A stretch of 64,000 nt of DNA from Rhodanobacter spathiphylli B39 (GTDB lineage: Bacteria; Pseudomonadota; Gammaproteobacteria; Xanthomonadales; Rhodanobacteraceae): the NCBI RefSeq assembly GCF_000264295.1, contig NZ_AJXT01000003.1, positions 62,001 to 126,000 of the forward strand. The letters run 5' to 3'. Below the pieces are notes generated by a model. That model was not told where the DNA came from. It saw nothing but the letters and a program-made list of their open reading frames with translations, and did not search any database. The translations under genes and the position numbers were made by a program. Positions 54,155-61,890 of the stretch are shown here, in pieces (the stretch's first letter is position 1; each line of letters begins with the position of its first letter).

Positions 54155-55257
54155 GCCCCCACCTCACGGCCCAGCGCCTCGTCGACCAGACCCAGATGAG
54201 TGGACACGTTGTCCCGCGCCGGGGACCACTGGCTATTGCTGGTACGGTGACGGGACCATCGCTGGAAGGACGCGCCAGCGATGGCCTGGCGCGCCTCGGT
54301 CTGGGCCGGAGCCGCACCGCCTTGCAGCGACAGCGGCGGATCGCAATAGAACATATCGATCTGCGCGGCAGGATAGGTCTGGGGGATATCCAAGGCCAGA
54401 CGGCAAACGGATAGGTTGTAGCCCTTCGGCAAAGGGTATTCATCGATGATCAACCAGCGCCGGCCACCGTCCGTGAATGTCTCCCAGTGGTGCCCGGCTG
54501 CTGTCAGAAATGCCTCGTCCTTTGGCAGCAGGGCAAACTCGCGGCGAAAAACTGGTGCATCGCCGTTGTCGACCTGCCGAGGGCGCAGCCACAGCCGCTC
54601 GATTCCGGGCGTGTTGAGATCAATGACATCCTCCAGGCTAACCTGCCGCGGTTCCTGGCCTTTGACCTTCAATACGATCGTCCATGCCTTGGTCAGATCG
54701 CTGCCGGCTTTGACCAGGGCCTCCCGGACACCCACTTCGGGGCGGTCCCATTCTGTCGGTTCGCCTTGGACATCTAGCCGCCACATCTGCACGCGCGTGT
54801 ATAGGCGCTCGACTCCGCTGCCGCTGAGATCCACTGCCTGTCCCGGTTGCAGCAATAGGTCGGGCTCGTCCCGCCGCTCTAGCCAGATCTGGCGGTTGGA
54901 TGGCACTCGGCCGATCCGGCGGATGGCTTCAACGTCCAACGGACCGGCCCACGCATAGCGGTCGTCATCCAGAACGAAGTAGGAGATCCCGTCGGCCCGG
55001 ATGGCCAGGAACTCCAGTGACGGCCCATCCTCAGGTAGCGCGATCACCTCCTCCAGCCCGACCTCCCGGGTTGGGCCCGTGGACGGCCAGAGCAGCAAGG
55101 CATACTCCATTTCAGGACGCAAGTTGGCTGCCGCCAGTACCTGCTGGCCTGTCGGCGTATGGTCGACGATCCGTACCAGTTCGTTGTTTACCCGGATGGT
55201 CTGGTGGTGATGGGAGGAAGGGTCGGAAGGGGCCTGTTCGGTGTTAAGGGTACTCAT
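54151..55257 (-). CDS. Multi-ubiquitin/E2-like fusion protein
   Basis: A 368-residue protein with three tandem beta-grasp ubiquitin-like (multiubiquitin) domains at about 18-87, 90-156 and 157-227, each with the pattern (I/W)...V......V.D...GVE.L. A prokaryotic E2 family-E domain follows at about 235-368: YPLPKGYNLSVCRLALDIPQTYP, DMFYCDPPL and FQRWSRH. C305 in DMFYC is a candidate acceptor but the family's catalytic residue is not certain to me. The ATG after GGAG is chosen. First gene of a three-gene operon with the E1-JAB and DUF6527, divergent from an XRE regulator. Confidence 0.88.
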   Translation of the reverse strand: MSTLNTEQAPSDPSSHHHQTIRVNNELVRIVDHTPTGQQVLAAANLRPEMEYALLLWPSTGPTREVGLEEVIALPEDGPSLEFLAIRADGISYFVLDDDRYAWAGPLDVEAIRRIGRVPSNRQIWLERRDEPDLLLQPGQAVDLSGSGVERLYTRVQMWRLDVQGEPTEWDRPEVGVREALVKAGSDLTKAWTIVLKVKGQEPRQVSLEDVIDLNTPGIERLWLRPRQVDNGDAPVFRREFALLPKDEAFLTAAGHHWETFTDGGRRWLIIDEYPLPKGYNLSVCRLALDIPQTYPAAQIDMFYCDPPLSLQGGAAPAQTEARQAIAGASFQRWSRHRTSNSQWSPARDNVSTHLGLVDEALGREVGA

Positions 55258-55395
55258 GGGTATCTCCAAATATGTATGCGCCCGTACCTGAATACCGAAC
55301 GCTGGAGAGAACTGTGACCCAGTCCCTTGCGTTTTGTCAACAACTATACTTTTGTTCGTTATATCGTATCATCAGCAATCCCCCAGGAGCCCCTC
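55258..55395. promoter_or_regulatory. Divergent promoter region of the ubiquitin-like operon and XRE gene
   Basis: 138 bp, markedly AT-rich around 55330-55380 (TTTTGTCAACAACTATACTTT; TTCGTTATATCGTATCAT). TTGTCAA (complement TTGACAA) and TATACT/TATATC elements are promoter-like on both strands, but no spacing is decisive. The XRE protein is the obvious candidate repressor binding here. Confidence 0.45.
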
Positions 55396-55722
55396 ATGCC
55401 CTCGCCTCTCGGTGACAAGATCCGCGCCCGCCGAACCCAGTTGGAGATGAGCTTGGAGGATTTGGCGACCGCCACGGACTCGAGCAAGGGGTATTTGTGG
55501 GAGCTGGAAAACCGCGACAAAGCCAATCCGTCGGCCGACAAACTCATCAAGATTGCGTCAGCACTTGGGTTGACGACCGAGTTTCTCTTGGATGAGTCAC
55601 CCGAGGTGGAACCAGAAGCAGGTGTGCTGGACGAAGCGTTTTTCCGTCGCTACAAAAAGCTTGATCCGAAGCGGAAAGAGAAGGTCCAGAAGTTCTTAGA
55701 CATGTGGGACGACGAGGACTGA
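55396..55722 (+). CDS. XRE-family transcriptional regulator
   Basis: A 108-residue repressor-like protein. A Cro/C1-type HTH spans about 6-62 (IRARRTQLEMSLEDLATATDSSKGYLWELENRDK). An acidic/basic C-terminal tail follows (YKKLDPKRKEKVQKFLDMWDDED). AGGAG precedes the ATG. The next gene, an ImmA/IrrE metallopeptidase, starts 2 bp after its stop. This is the ImmR/ImmA arrangement of mobile elements, where the peptidase cleaves the repressor to induce the element. It is divergent from the ubiquitin-like operon, which it probably controls. Confidence 0.9.
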   Translation: MPSPLGDKIRARRTQLEMSLEDLATATDSSKGYLWELENRDKANPSADKLIKIASALGLTTEFLLDESPEVEPEAGVLDEAFFRRYKKLDPKRKEKVQKFLDMWDDED

Positions 55723-55724
55723 GC

Positions 55725-56612
55725 ATGGATCGCAAGCGGCCAATGGCGGAGGCAAACAGCCTTTCTCGGCTGCTCCACGTGCTTCCAGAACCCGAACGAT
55801 TTCCTGTCAACGTAGAGAACCTCGCTTTTGAACTGAGCCGACAGCGCTATAAGGACGCCCCGATCACACAGATCGAACCGTTTGACATCGACGGCGTGGA
55901 AGGCCTGTTGGGACGCCACCCTAGCGGCAAGAAATGGAAGATTGGCTATAGCAGTCGGATCCAGTCCCCGGGGCGCGTGCGTTTCACCCTGGCTCACGAA
56001 CTGGGGCATTACGTCTTGCATCGTGAACTGCGGGATCGCTTTCGATGCTCGACAGAGGAGATGCACGACTGGGACGAGCGCGAGATCGAGACTGAGGCCA
56101 ACGTCTTCGCATCTTTCCTGCTCATGCCGCTGGACGATTTCCGTCGCCAAGTCGCTGGGCAGCCGCCGTCCATTGAGATGCTTCGACATTGCGCGGACCG
56201 ATACGGGGTATCGCTGATGGCGGCAGCCCTGAAGTGGACTGAAATTGCCGCCAAACGCGCTGTTGTCCTCGCCGCGCGCGACGGGCATGTACTGTGGGCG
56301 CGTTCGAACGCAGCCGCCTATAAATCTGGCGCGTACCTCGCCTCCAAGAAGCTGACTATCGAGGTGCCAGGGATGTCCATCCTTAATCAGGTGGATGCCG
56401 CGTCCGGCCCCAAGAGCTCGAAGTTGAAGGCCAACTTGTGGTTCCGCCGGGAACCGGACGAAATGGATCTCATCGAGCACGCACTAGCTGTTGAAGGCGA
56501 CTACCCCTACACGCTCGGGATGCTGCTGCTACCCGATGCTATTCCGCGATGGGAGCTGCAAGAAGATGACTTGCTCACGCCGGTGGATCAAGCTCTCCGC
56601 TACCGAAGATGA
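55725..56612 (+). CDS. ImmA/IrrE-family metallopeptidase
   Basis: A 295-residue predicted Zn-peptidase. HELGH at 91-95 (H91, E92, H95) lies in VRFTLAHELGHYVLHREL, and the ETEANVFASFLLMP block near 122-135 holds the third ligand Glu. A C-terminal GAF-like region (about 170-295) may sense a signal, as in IrrE. It is coupled to the XRE gene (2 bp gap). Cleavage of the XRE repressor is the expected function, giving inducible expression of the defence operon. Its target here is inferred from neighbours. Confidence 0.9.
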   Translation: MDRKRPMAEANSLSRLLHVLPEPERFPVNVENLAFELSRQRYKDAPITQIEPFDIDGVEGLLGRHPSGKKWKIGYSSRIQSPGRVRFTLAHELGHYVLHRELRDRFRCSTEEMHDWDEREIETEANVFASFLLMPLDDFRRQVAGQPPSIEMLRHCADRYGVSLMAAALKWTEIAAKRAVVLAARDGHVLWARSNAAAYKSGAYLASKKLTIEVPGMSILNQVDAASGPKSSKLKANLWFRREPDEMDLIEHALAVEGDYPYTLGMLLLPDAIPRWELQEDDLLTPVDQALRYRR

Positions 56613-56788
56613 GCGATGACCTCCGAGTAGGGGGCATCGCCGCGTACGGCACATGCCTGGACGCGGCTCCACCAATCAAACCCTTATGTGCTTAGCCGGT
56701 GTGCTATCCATCCATAGATGGTGTAAGCGGGCTATTCCTACGGCCTGTTAGAACTGTCGTTACAGGGAACACCCACGCAGCCTCAAGA

Positions 56789-56857
56789 CATTGTTTTTAT
56801 TGAATTAGCTGGAGCCAGCTAAAATTAGCAAGACCGAAGAATTCCTGCTAATCGAGG
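56789..56857 (+). repeat. 69-bp direct repeat, right copy
   Basis: Right partner of 50465-50533 (65/69 identical). Dyads: TTAGCTG/CAGCTAA, and ATTAGCA/TGCTAAT with one less base pair than the left copy. It lies between the ImmA stop and the stop of a minus-strand gene (56871), i.e. between convergent genes. Upstream similarity (AACTGTCGTTACAGGGA at 56752-56768) is also shared. Confidence 0.8.
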
Positions 56858-56870
56858 TAACAAGCCGAAA

Positions 56871-57917
56871 TCACCCCGTCTGTTGCAGGGCCCTGATGAG
56901 GTTTGTCGGATGGAACGGATTTATTCCGCGGAGCGAATACTCCACCTCTACGCCGCTGCGGTTGCCGTCGAAGACATCGAAAAACACGTTATCGCACTCA
57001 TCCATGCGCCAAGCACTGCCACGCTTACTACCATCTTGGCTCGTTGCCTCACCGCAGTCTCCATCCTGATGCTTCGACCCATATGGATCGGTCGCAAGGC
57101 AGACTGCTACGGCGTCCCAATTCACCCTAAACCACCGGTAACGCGCGTCAATGTGCTCGAGCAGCATGCCTATGCATGAGAGCAACATCGAAGTGTGAGG
57201 GCGTACGGCGCGATGCCGTGCAATCGATGGCAGCGCGCTGATCAGCGCGAAATAATGCGCGTTGAAGGACTCATAGTCTTTGAGCGCAAGCGCAGCTCGT
57301 ACACGTGCCGCGTGTAGCCAGAACACCTCAGGCGCCTCAGCACTGAGAAAGCAACGTCCCGCTAGTTGGAATTTCTTGGGTTCGTGCCAACGCGACTGCC
57401 CTCGCCGGTTGAACGACACTAGGCGATCGTTCGGCAACTGAAATGCCGTGCTGTAGGGTGGCGCACATATTTCTTCGACGTCACCCAAGGTAAGTTGCCA
57501 CGGTGTCAGCAGCTTCCACGGCCACTCGCTAACCACACGAAGATCCGGCATACCCAGTCGCTCAGCGAGCGGATTGACCACGCTGCGTGATGGCTCATTA
57601 CGGCCATCAAAGTAGTTCGATACTTGGGTCGTCGTAAGTTTTACGTCAACACGAGCTGCAGCCGCAACGATCGCCTTCGTCGTCGTCCCGATTCCACACT
57701 TCATCTCTTCGGCGATGCATAAGGCAGCCAAGACGCGAGACTGCTCTCGTAGTGCATTCCGGCCTTGCTGACTTCTTCGCTCAGAGAGCGGCCAGGCAAG
57801 CGGGTGCGGTGAACTCGGCTCACCCCGGTGTTCACCAGGCTCCAGGTGCGCCAAAAAAAAATTTGGCGATCTGGGAACGTATCTTTGTTTCAACCTTACA
57901 AGATGAACTTGTGCCAT
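56871..57917 (-). CDS. Hypothetical protein with HTH-like N-terminal region
   Basis: A 348-residue protein with no family recognised. Residues about 55-110 could form a helix-turn-helix: ALREQSRVLAALCIAEEM, TTTKAIVAAAARVDVKLTTTQVSNYFDGRNEPS. The remainder is mixed alpha/beta with several Trp/His. A run of nine T (plus-strand A9 at 57853-57861) lies in codons near 19-22. The start is uncertain: it begins only 11 bp from the divergent small HTH gene, leaving little promoter room, and a TTG/GTG-free stretch follows. It lies next to the Tn7-like module and may be its regulator or cargo. Confidence 0.6.
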   Translation of the reverse strand: MAQVHLVRLKQRYVPRSPNFFLAHLEPGEHRGEPSSPHPLAWPLSERRSQQGRNALREQSRVLAALCIAEEMKCGIGTTTKAIVAAAARVDVKLTTTQVSNYFDGRNEPSRSVVNPLAERLGMPDLRVVSEWPWKLLTPWQLTLGDVEEICAPPYSTAFQLPNDRLVSFNRRGQSRWHEPKKFQLAGRCFLSAEAPEVFWLHAARVRAALALKDYESFNAHYFALISALPSIARHRAVRPHTSMLLSCIGMLLEHIDARYRWFRVNWDAVAVCLATDPYGSKHQDGDCGEATSQDGSKRGSAWRMDECDNVFFDVFDGNRSGVEVEYSLRGINPFHPTNLIRALQQTG

Positions 57918-57928
57918 AACGAGCACCC

Positions 57929-58228
57929 ATGAGAGTTCATGAGCGCTACCGTAGCGCAGATCGACACCTCGATGCTCCGACATCGCTCGGCGACACGAGC
58001 ATCGCCGTCATCACGACACAGCAAGTCGCCACCCTGCTGAGCTACCCGTCGGCCAGTGCCGTGCGGCAGGCGCATCAGCGCGGCACTTTGCCGGTGCCTC
58101 TTTACCGTTTGGGTAACCGCCGCCGCTTGCTTGCGCGACTAGCGGACGTCGAAAAGGCCCTGACCGAACGGCTGGAGCCGTCCCGTACCGTAACGCAAGG
58201 AGCCCTGATCGAAGAGGAGGCCAGCTAG
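57929..58228 (+). CDS. Small HTH/excisionase-like protein
   Basis: A 99-residue protein. VITTQQVATLLSYPSASAVRQAHQRGTLPVPLYRLGNRRRLLARLADVEKAL resembles an excisionase/MerR-like winged HTH (sequence-order summary). Small HTH proteins often precede Tn7-like transposition genes and set their expression. The ATG has a poor ribosome site; a shorter product starting nearer residue 27 is possible. It is 185 bp upstream of the TnsAB fusion on the same strand. Confidence 0.6.
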   Translation: MRVHERYRSADRHLDAPTSLGDTSIAVITTQQVATLLSYPSASAVRQAHQRGTLPVPLYRLGNRRRLLARLADVEKALTERLEPSRTVTQGALIEEEAS

Positions 58229-58275
58229 CGCCCGCACGCTACCGCCGAGCTGGGTGCGACCAAAGTAACAGGCAC

Positions 58276-58307
58276 AAAAAAGCTCAAGCTGGTGACTTGA
58301 GCTCTTT
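58276..58307. terminator. Hairpin with A/T-rich base downstream of HTH gene
   Basis: Stem GCTCAAG (58282-58288) with CTTGAGC (58296-58302) around CTGGTGA, preceded by six A and followed by TCTTTG. On the minus strand it ends in TTTTTT, a good intrinsic terminator for leftward transcripts; on the plus strand it could terminate the HTH gene. Confidence 0.5.
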
Positions 58308-58312
58308 GCAAA

Positions 58313-58383
58313 ACGTCAGATTTCTGGCCTGACGTCGTGAAGTTACTCCCCGTCGCAGAAATGTTCAACTGCCGAACTTCGGC
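58313..58383. promoter_or_regulatory. Dyads upstream of transposase fusion
   Basis: ACGTCAG at 58313-58319 pairs with CTGACGT at 58329-58335, and GCCGAA-C-TTCGGC at 58371-58383 is a near-perfect palindrome 31 bp before the transposase ATG. These are operator candidates for the neighbouring HTH protein or TnsB-type end-binding sites. They could also fold in the leader RNA. Confidence 0.35.
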
Positions 58384-58413
58384 GGCAACGGGCGGGCGTG
58401 CGCTGAGAAAAGC

Positions 58414-60825
58414 ATGCTCAGCTCGACCGAATTTGCAACCTATTGCAAGCAAACCAAGCTCAGCGAAGCTGCCGTGAATTACATCTCGGCAGTGCGCTCT
58501 TCTCCGCCCTCACGGCGCGTCGGCGACAGCGCACGTTGCAATGTCTGCGCCCGTATCCCCAGCAAGAAGATCGGCCTGACGGTTCAGGCAGAAAGTCGTA
58601 CGTGCGAAGCGGTATTCGTCTATGAAGCGGAATTGTCGAGTGACGTCCTGGAAATTTGGGACCAGCCCAAGCCCATCCAACTGCGAAGGGATCGTGGCGT
58701 CAAGGGAACTCACGTTTCCACCTACACACCGGACTATTTGCTGCTGCGACGGGATGGCCCGGCGCTCGTCGAGTGCAAGACGGCCAAGGGGCTTGCCAGG
58801 AAATTAGCCGACAAGCCCGAGGACTGGAATTATGTCGACGGCGTGCCGTACTTCGTCCCCGCAAGAACAGCTGCCGAGAAGATAGGTCTTCCGCACGAAG
58901 TCTACGTGACAGACGACACAGCTTCACGCTACTTGGCCAACCTCGAGTTTCTCCATGCTGTGCAGCTGAGCCAGCCAGTCGAGGTTTCCGACGCTGACTA
59001 TAAGCGCCTGCTGGAAAGGCTGACGGACTCGCCAACCATCTTCGATCTTTGTAGTGCCAGACGCGGGCCTGAGCCAGCCGTCATCTACGCACTCTTGGCA
59101 AGCTCCCGAATCTTCGGTGCCCTGAAAGCGCAGCTCTTGTCACAACAGGACACATTTCGCATCTTCGCGGATCGCGCCCAGGCCGACGAATTTCAGGAGC
59201 ACCTGCTGCAGACATACCGCACAGCGCTTGACGAAAGCAGCGAAACGGATCTCGCAGCATTGCTCCGTGCTACACCCGCTGCGCTTGCACACGCGACCAA
59301 GGTCTACGAACAGATCAAAGAGGTCTTGGACGGGAAAAGGAAGCCTACCCGCAATGACTACCGCTACCTGCGTCGCCTTTCCGATCCAGAGGCGTCACCA
59401 GGACATCCACTTGCAGCGTGCCTTCCCGATTATCGTTCCCGCGGCAATCGCGTACCGCGGCTGACTCCCGATCAAGTGCGCATCGCCCAGGACGTCATCC
59501 AGTCGCACTGGGTTCTCGGCAGGTGCAAGGATCAATCGCAGTTGCTTGGCCATGTGGATGCAGCTTGCTCGGAAGAGAGCATCCCCAAAATCTCCAAGAG
59601 TGCATTGCGGAACATGTGCCTCAAGATCGCTCCCGAGCAGGTCGCTTATGGCCGACTTGGGATTCGTGGCTACCACGCCGCCCGGCCACCGGTGTCGGCC
59701 GAACACGCAACAGTCCGCTGCGAAATTCCAGGCCTGATCAGCCACATCGATAGCACGCAGTTCGACGTTCGGTCCTGGAGCATCTTTAAGCTGTCGATGT
59801 TCTGCGAGCCGCCTTGGTTCTATGTTTTTTATGACGAAGCGACAGATAAAGCTTTGGGGGCGTGGCTTGGTTTTGGGAAGTCCGACCGATTTGCTCTATC
59901 GCTTGCATTCCGGGACATGGGAGCACGGCAAAAGCGCGTACCTCCGTATATCGCTCAGGATCGGGGTGGCGAGTACGGGTCAACCTTCTGGGAACAGTTG
60001 CTGCCCCGGTTCAACTCGGCGAAGTACTCGCGAGCTTCAGGCGCTCCCCGCTTTGGCGGCCTGGAGGAAACGGCACTGAAGCAAATCAATTTCCGCATCG
60101 CCAACCGGCTCGACGGCGCGACCTGGGCAGATCAGCACAACCGAGCAGCCTCAGGCAACAAGAAAAGTCGGGCAACAGCCCGGCTCGAGCTCGCGATCAT
60201 CATCCAGGAAGCCAGGCATTTCTGGTTCCACGAATGGAACAAGACGACCCACGGAACCGCTGATGGGTGCCCAGACGGCCTGCTTGCTCAGGGAGTCCAG
60301 GAGTTCGGCCACATTGGCCATCATGTTACTTGCGATCTTTCGTACTTGATCGCTACATCGATCCCGGTAGACATCACGCTGAACAAGCGAAAGGGCCTGC
60401 GTTGCGGCTACCGCGAGTATTGGTCTGACGAACTGAACGCAATCAGGCGGCCCTACAAATTTGAAGAGACTCGCCTCGACCCTGCCAATCCAAGCACGTT
60501 GTATGTCAGATGTGATGGCAGGTGGATCACCACGCACTCCCGGGATCACGGCGTGATCCTGCCACTCTCGGATGAAGGTAAGTTCTTCGAAAACTATCGG
60601 GGGCGTAGCAATAGCAGGACGGCCCGTGAGGAAGGGCGTCAAAGCCACGAGCGCATTGCGAAGCGGATGGAGCAACTCGAGGCATCAGCCGCCGCCGCGG
60701 CTGCCTGCGACGAAGCGGACAGTGGCGCCGCCAACAGCACCACACCCCCAGCGTCGCCATCGATCAAGCCCCAAATCGAATCGATCGACTTCGATCGGCT
60801 GCCCGACATTCCGTTTCTACCATGA
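58414..60825 (+). CDS. TnsA-TnsB fusion transposase
   Basis: An 803-residue protein. Residues about 55-180 are a TnsA-like restriction-endonuclease fold: E65 (or E60), D107 in YTPDYLLL, E120-x-K122 in ALVECK, plus DQPKPI. The middle contains HTH regions and an rve/DDE core: D446 in SHIDSTQFD, D516 in AQDRGGEYGS, and E552 in GGLEETALKQIN, with a DX35E spacing. The tail after about 740 is Ala/Ser/Pro-rich and may bind the ATPase. The fusion implies both 5' (TnsA) and 3' (TnsB) strand cuts, i.e. cut-and-paste rather than replicative transposition. Ordinary TniA lacks the nuclease domain. Confidence 0.86.
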   Translation: MLSSTEFATYCKQTKLSEAAVNYISAVRSSPPSRRVGDSARCNVCARIPSKKIGLTVQAESRTCEAVFVYEAELSSDVLEIWDQPKPIQLRRDRGVKGTHVSTYTPDYLLLRRDGPALVECKTAKGLARKLADKPEDWNYVDGVPYFVPARTAAEKIGLPHEVYVTDDTASRYLANLEFLHAVQLSQPVEVSDADYKRLLERLTDSPTIFDLCSARRGPEPAVIYALLASSRIFGALKAQLLSQQDTFRIFADRAQADEFQEHLLQTYRTALDESSETDLAALLRATPAALAHATKVYEQIKEVLDGKRKPTRNDYRYLRRLSDPEASPGHPLAACLPDYRSRGNRVPRLTPDQVRIAQDVIQSHWVLGRCKDQSQLLGHVDAACSEESIPKISKSALRNMCLKIAPEQVAYGRLGIRGYHAARPPVSAEHATVRCEIPGLISHIDSTQFDVRSWSIFKLSMFCEPPWFYVFYDEATDKALGAWLGFGKSDRFALSLAFRDMGARQKRVPPYIAQDRGGEYGSTFWEQLLPRFNSAKYSRASGAPRFGGLEETALKQINFRIANRLDGATWADQHNRAASGNKKSRATARLELAIIIQEARHFWFHEWNKTTHGTADGCPDGLLAQGVQEFGHIGHHVTCDLSYLIATSIPVDITLNKRKGLRCGYREYWSDELNAIRRPYKFEETRLDPANPSTLYVRCDGRWITTHSRDHGVILPLSDEGKFFENYRGRSNSRTAREEGRQSHERIAKRMEQLEASAAAAAACDEADSGAANSTTPPASPSIKPQIESIDFDRLPDIPFLP

Positions 60826-60843
60826 TACGAAGGAGACAGAATC

Positions 60844-61890
60844 ATGTTGCTGACTGGCACGCTGGAGCACGCTCACTTCAAGGCGTGGGAGCGGGAGGCT
60901 CGCGTCTGTATCACTCATGCATCGAAAGGCACCTTGGTATTCGTGGTAGGTCCGTCCGGCGCGGGAAAGTCGACGCTCCGAAGCCATCTTGAAGGAACCT
61001 CGTACCGGTCAGACGCTGACCCATCGAAGAATCAGATCCCGCTCGTTTCCGTCCTGGCCACAAACTCGGAGAGCGGCTATTTCTCGTCGAAGGATTTCTA
61101 CAGCCGCATGCTGGGCCAGCTAGGCGATCCCTTCAGGCGCGGGGGCACTTTGGCGGGGAGTCCACAAGCAAAGCAGATGACGCCGGAGCAACTGGATTTT
61201 CTTGGCGAACCGTTCTGGGACTCCATCCGTGTTTCGATGACGGAGACGAAGATCAGGCGCGCTTTCGAATGCCTGGCACAGGCTGTACACCTACAAGCGA
61301 TCTTCGTCGACGAGGCTCAAAGCATGTGCCTCACTCACGTGAATCGCAGCCCGTCAGATCACCTCGAAAGTCTGAAGATCCTCGCCGAAAGGCTTGGAAT
61401 CATCATCTTTCTCTTTGGGACTTACGACCTGCTTGACATATGGAACCACAGTGCGCAGCTCAACCGACGTAGCCACCTGATTCATTTGCAGCGCTACGAC
61501 ACAGATCTGGACGCCGACCGTGCGGCGTTCTACTCGGTGTTGCGTATGTACTCGAAGGCGATTGGCTTCGAGGAGCCAGCCACGCTGAGCAAACATGCTG
61601 AGACCGTCTTGGCATGGACTTTCGGCGTGTTTGGCGAAGTCGAGAAATTGTTCGAGCGCGCGAGGTTCACCGCCTTGGCACAAGGACGGGATGGACTTCG
61701 CTGGCAAGACATCGAGGAAGCCAAGTACACGCCAATCCAGACGGAACGCCTAAAGCACGAAATCGAGACAGGGGAGGCACGGGTCAAGGGCGAGCTTCCC
61801 AAGCCAGCGAAAGCAGCGCCGACGAAACGGGGGAGCAAGCATCCAGGTCGGCGCAATCCTGTCCGTGACCCCTGTGGCCCCCAACCATGA
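60844..61890 (+). CDS. tniB: TniB/TnsC-type AAA+ ATPase
   Basis: A 348-residue AAA+ regulator of transposition. Walker A is GPSGAGKST (36-44) and Walker B is IFVDEAQS with D156-E157. A sensor-like LFGTYDLLDIW follows. The C-terminal tail (about 310-348) is Lys/Pro/Arg-rich. AAGGAGA precedes the ATG. It bridges the target-selection protein TniQ and the transposase, and its stop overlaps the tniQ start by 4 bp. Confidence 0.9.
   Translation: MLLTGTLEHAHFKAWEREARVCITHASKGTLVFVVGPSGAGKSTLRSHLEGTSYRSDADPSKNQIPLVSVLATNSESGYFSSKDFYSRMLGQLGDPFRRGGTLAGSPQAKQMTPEQLDFLGEPFWDSIRVSMTETKIRRAFECLAQAVHLQAIFVDEAQSMCLTHVNRSPSDHLESLKILAERLGIIIFLFGTYDLLDIWNHSAQLNRRSHLIHLQRYDTDLDADRAAFYSVLRMYSKAIGFEEPATLSKHAETVLAWTFGVFGEVEKLFERARFTALAQGRDGLRWQDIEEAKYTPIQTERLKHEIETGEARVKGELPKPAKAAPTKRGSKHPGRRNPVRDPCGPQP

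Noticed and set aside
50465-56857. The 69-bp repeats as a CRISPR array or as inverted ends of one Tn7-like transposon
   Set aside because: Only two copies, 6.3 kb apart, so not CRISPR. They are direct, not inverted, so they cannot be the paired ends of a single transposon.
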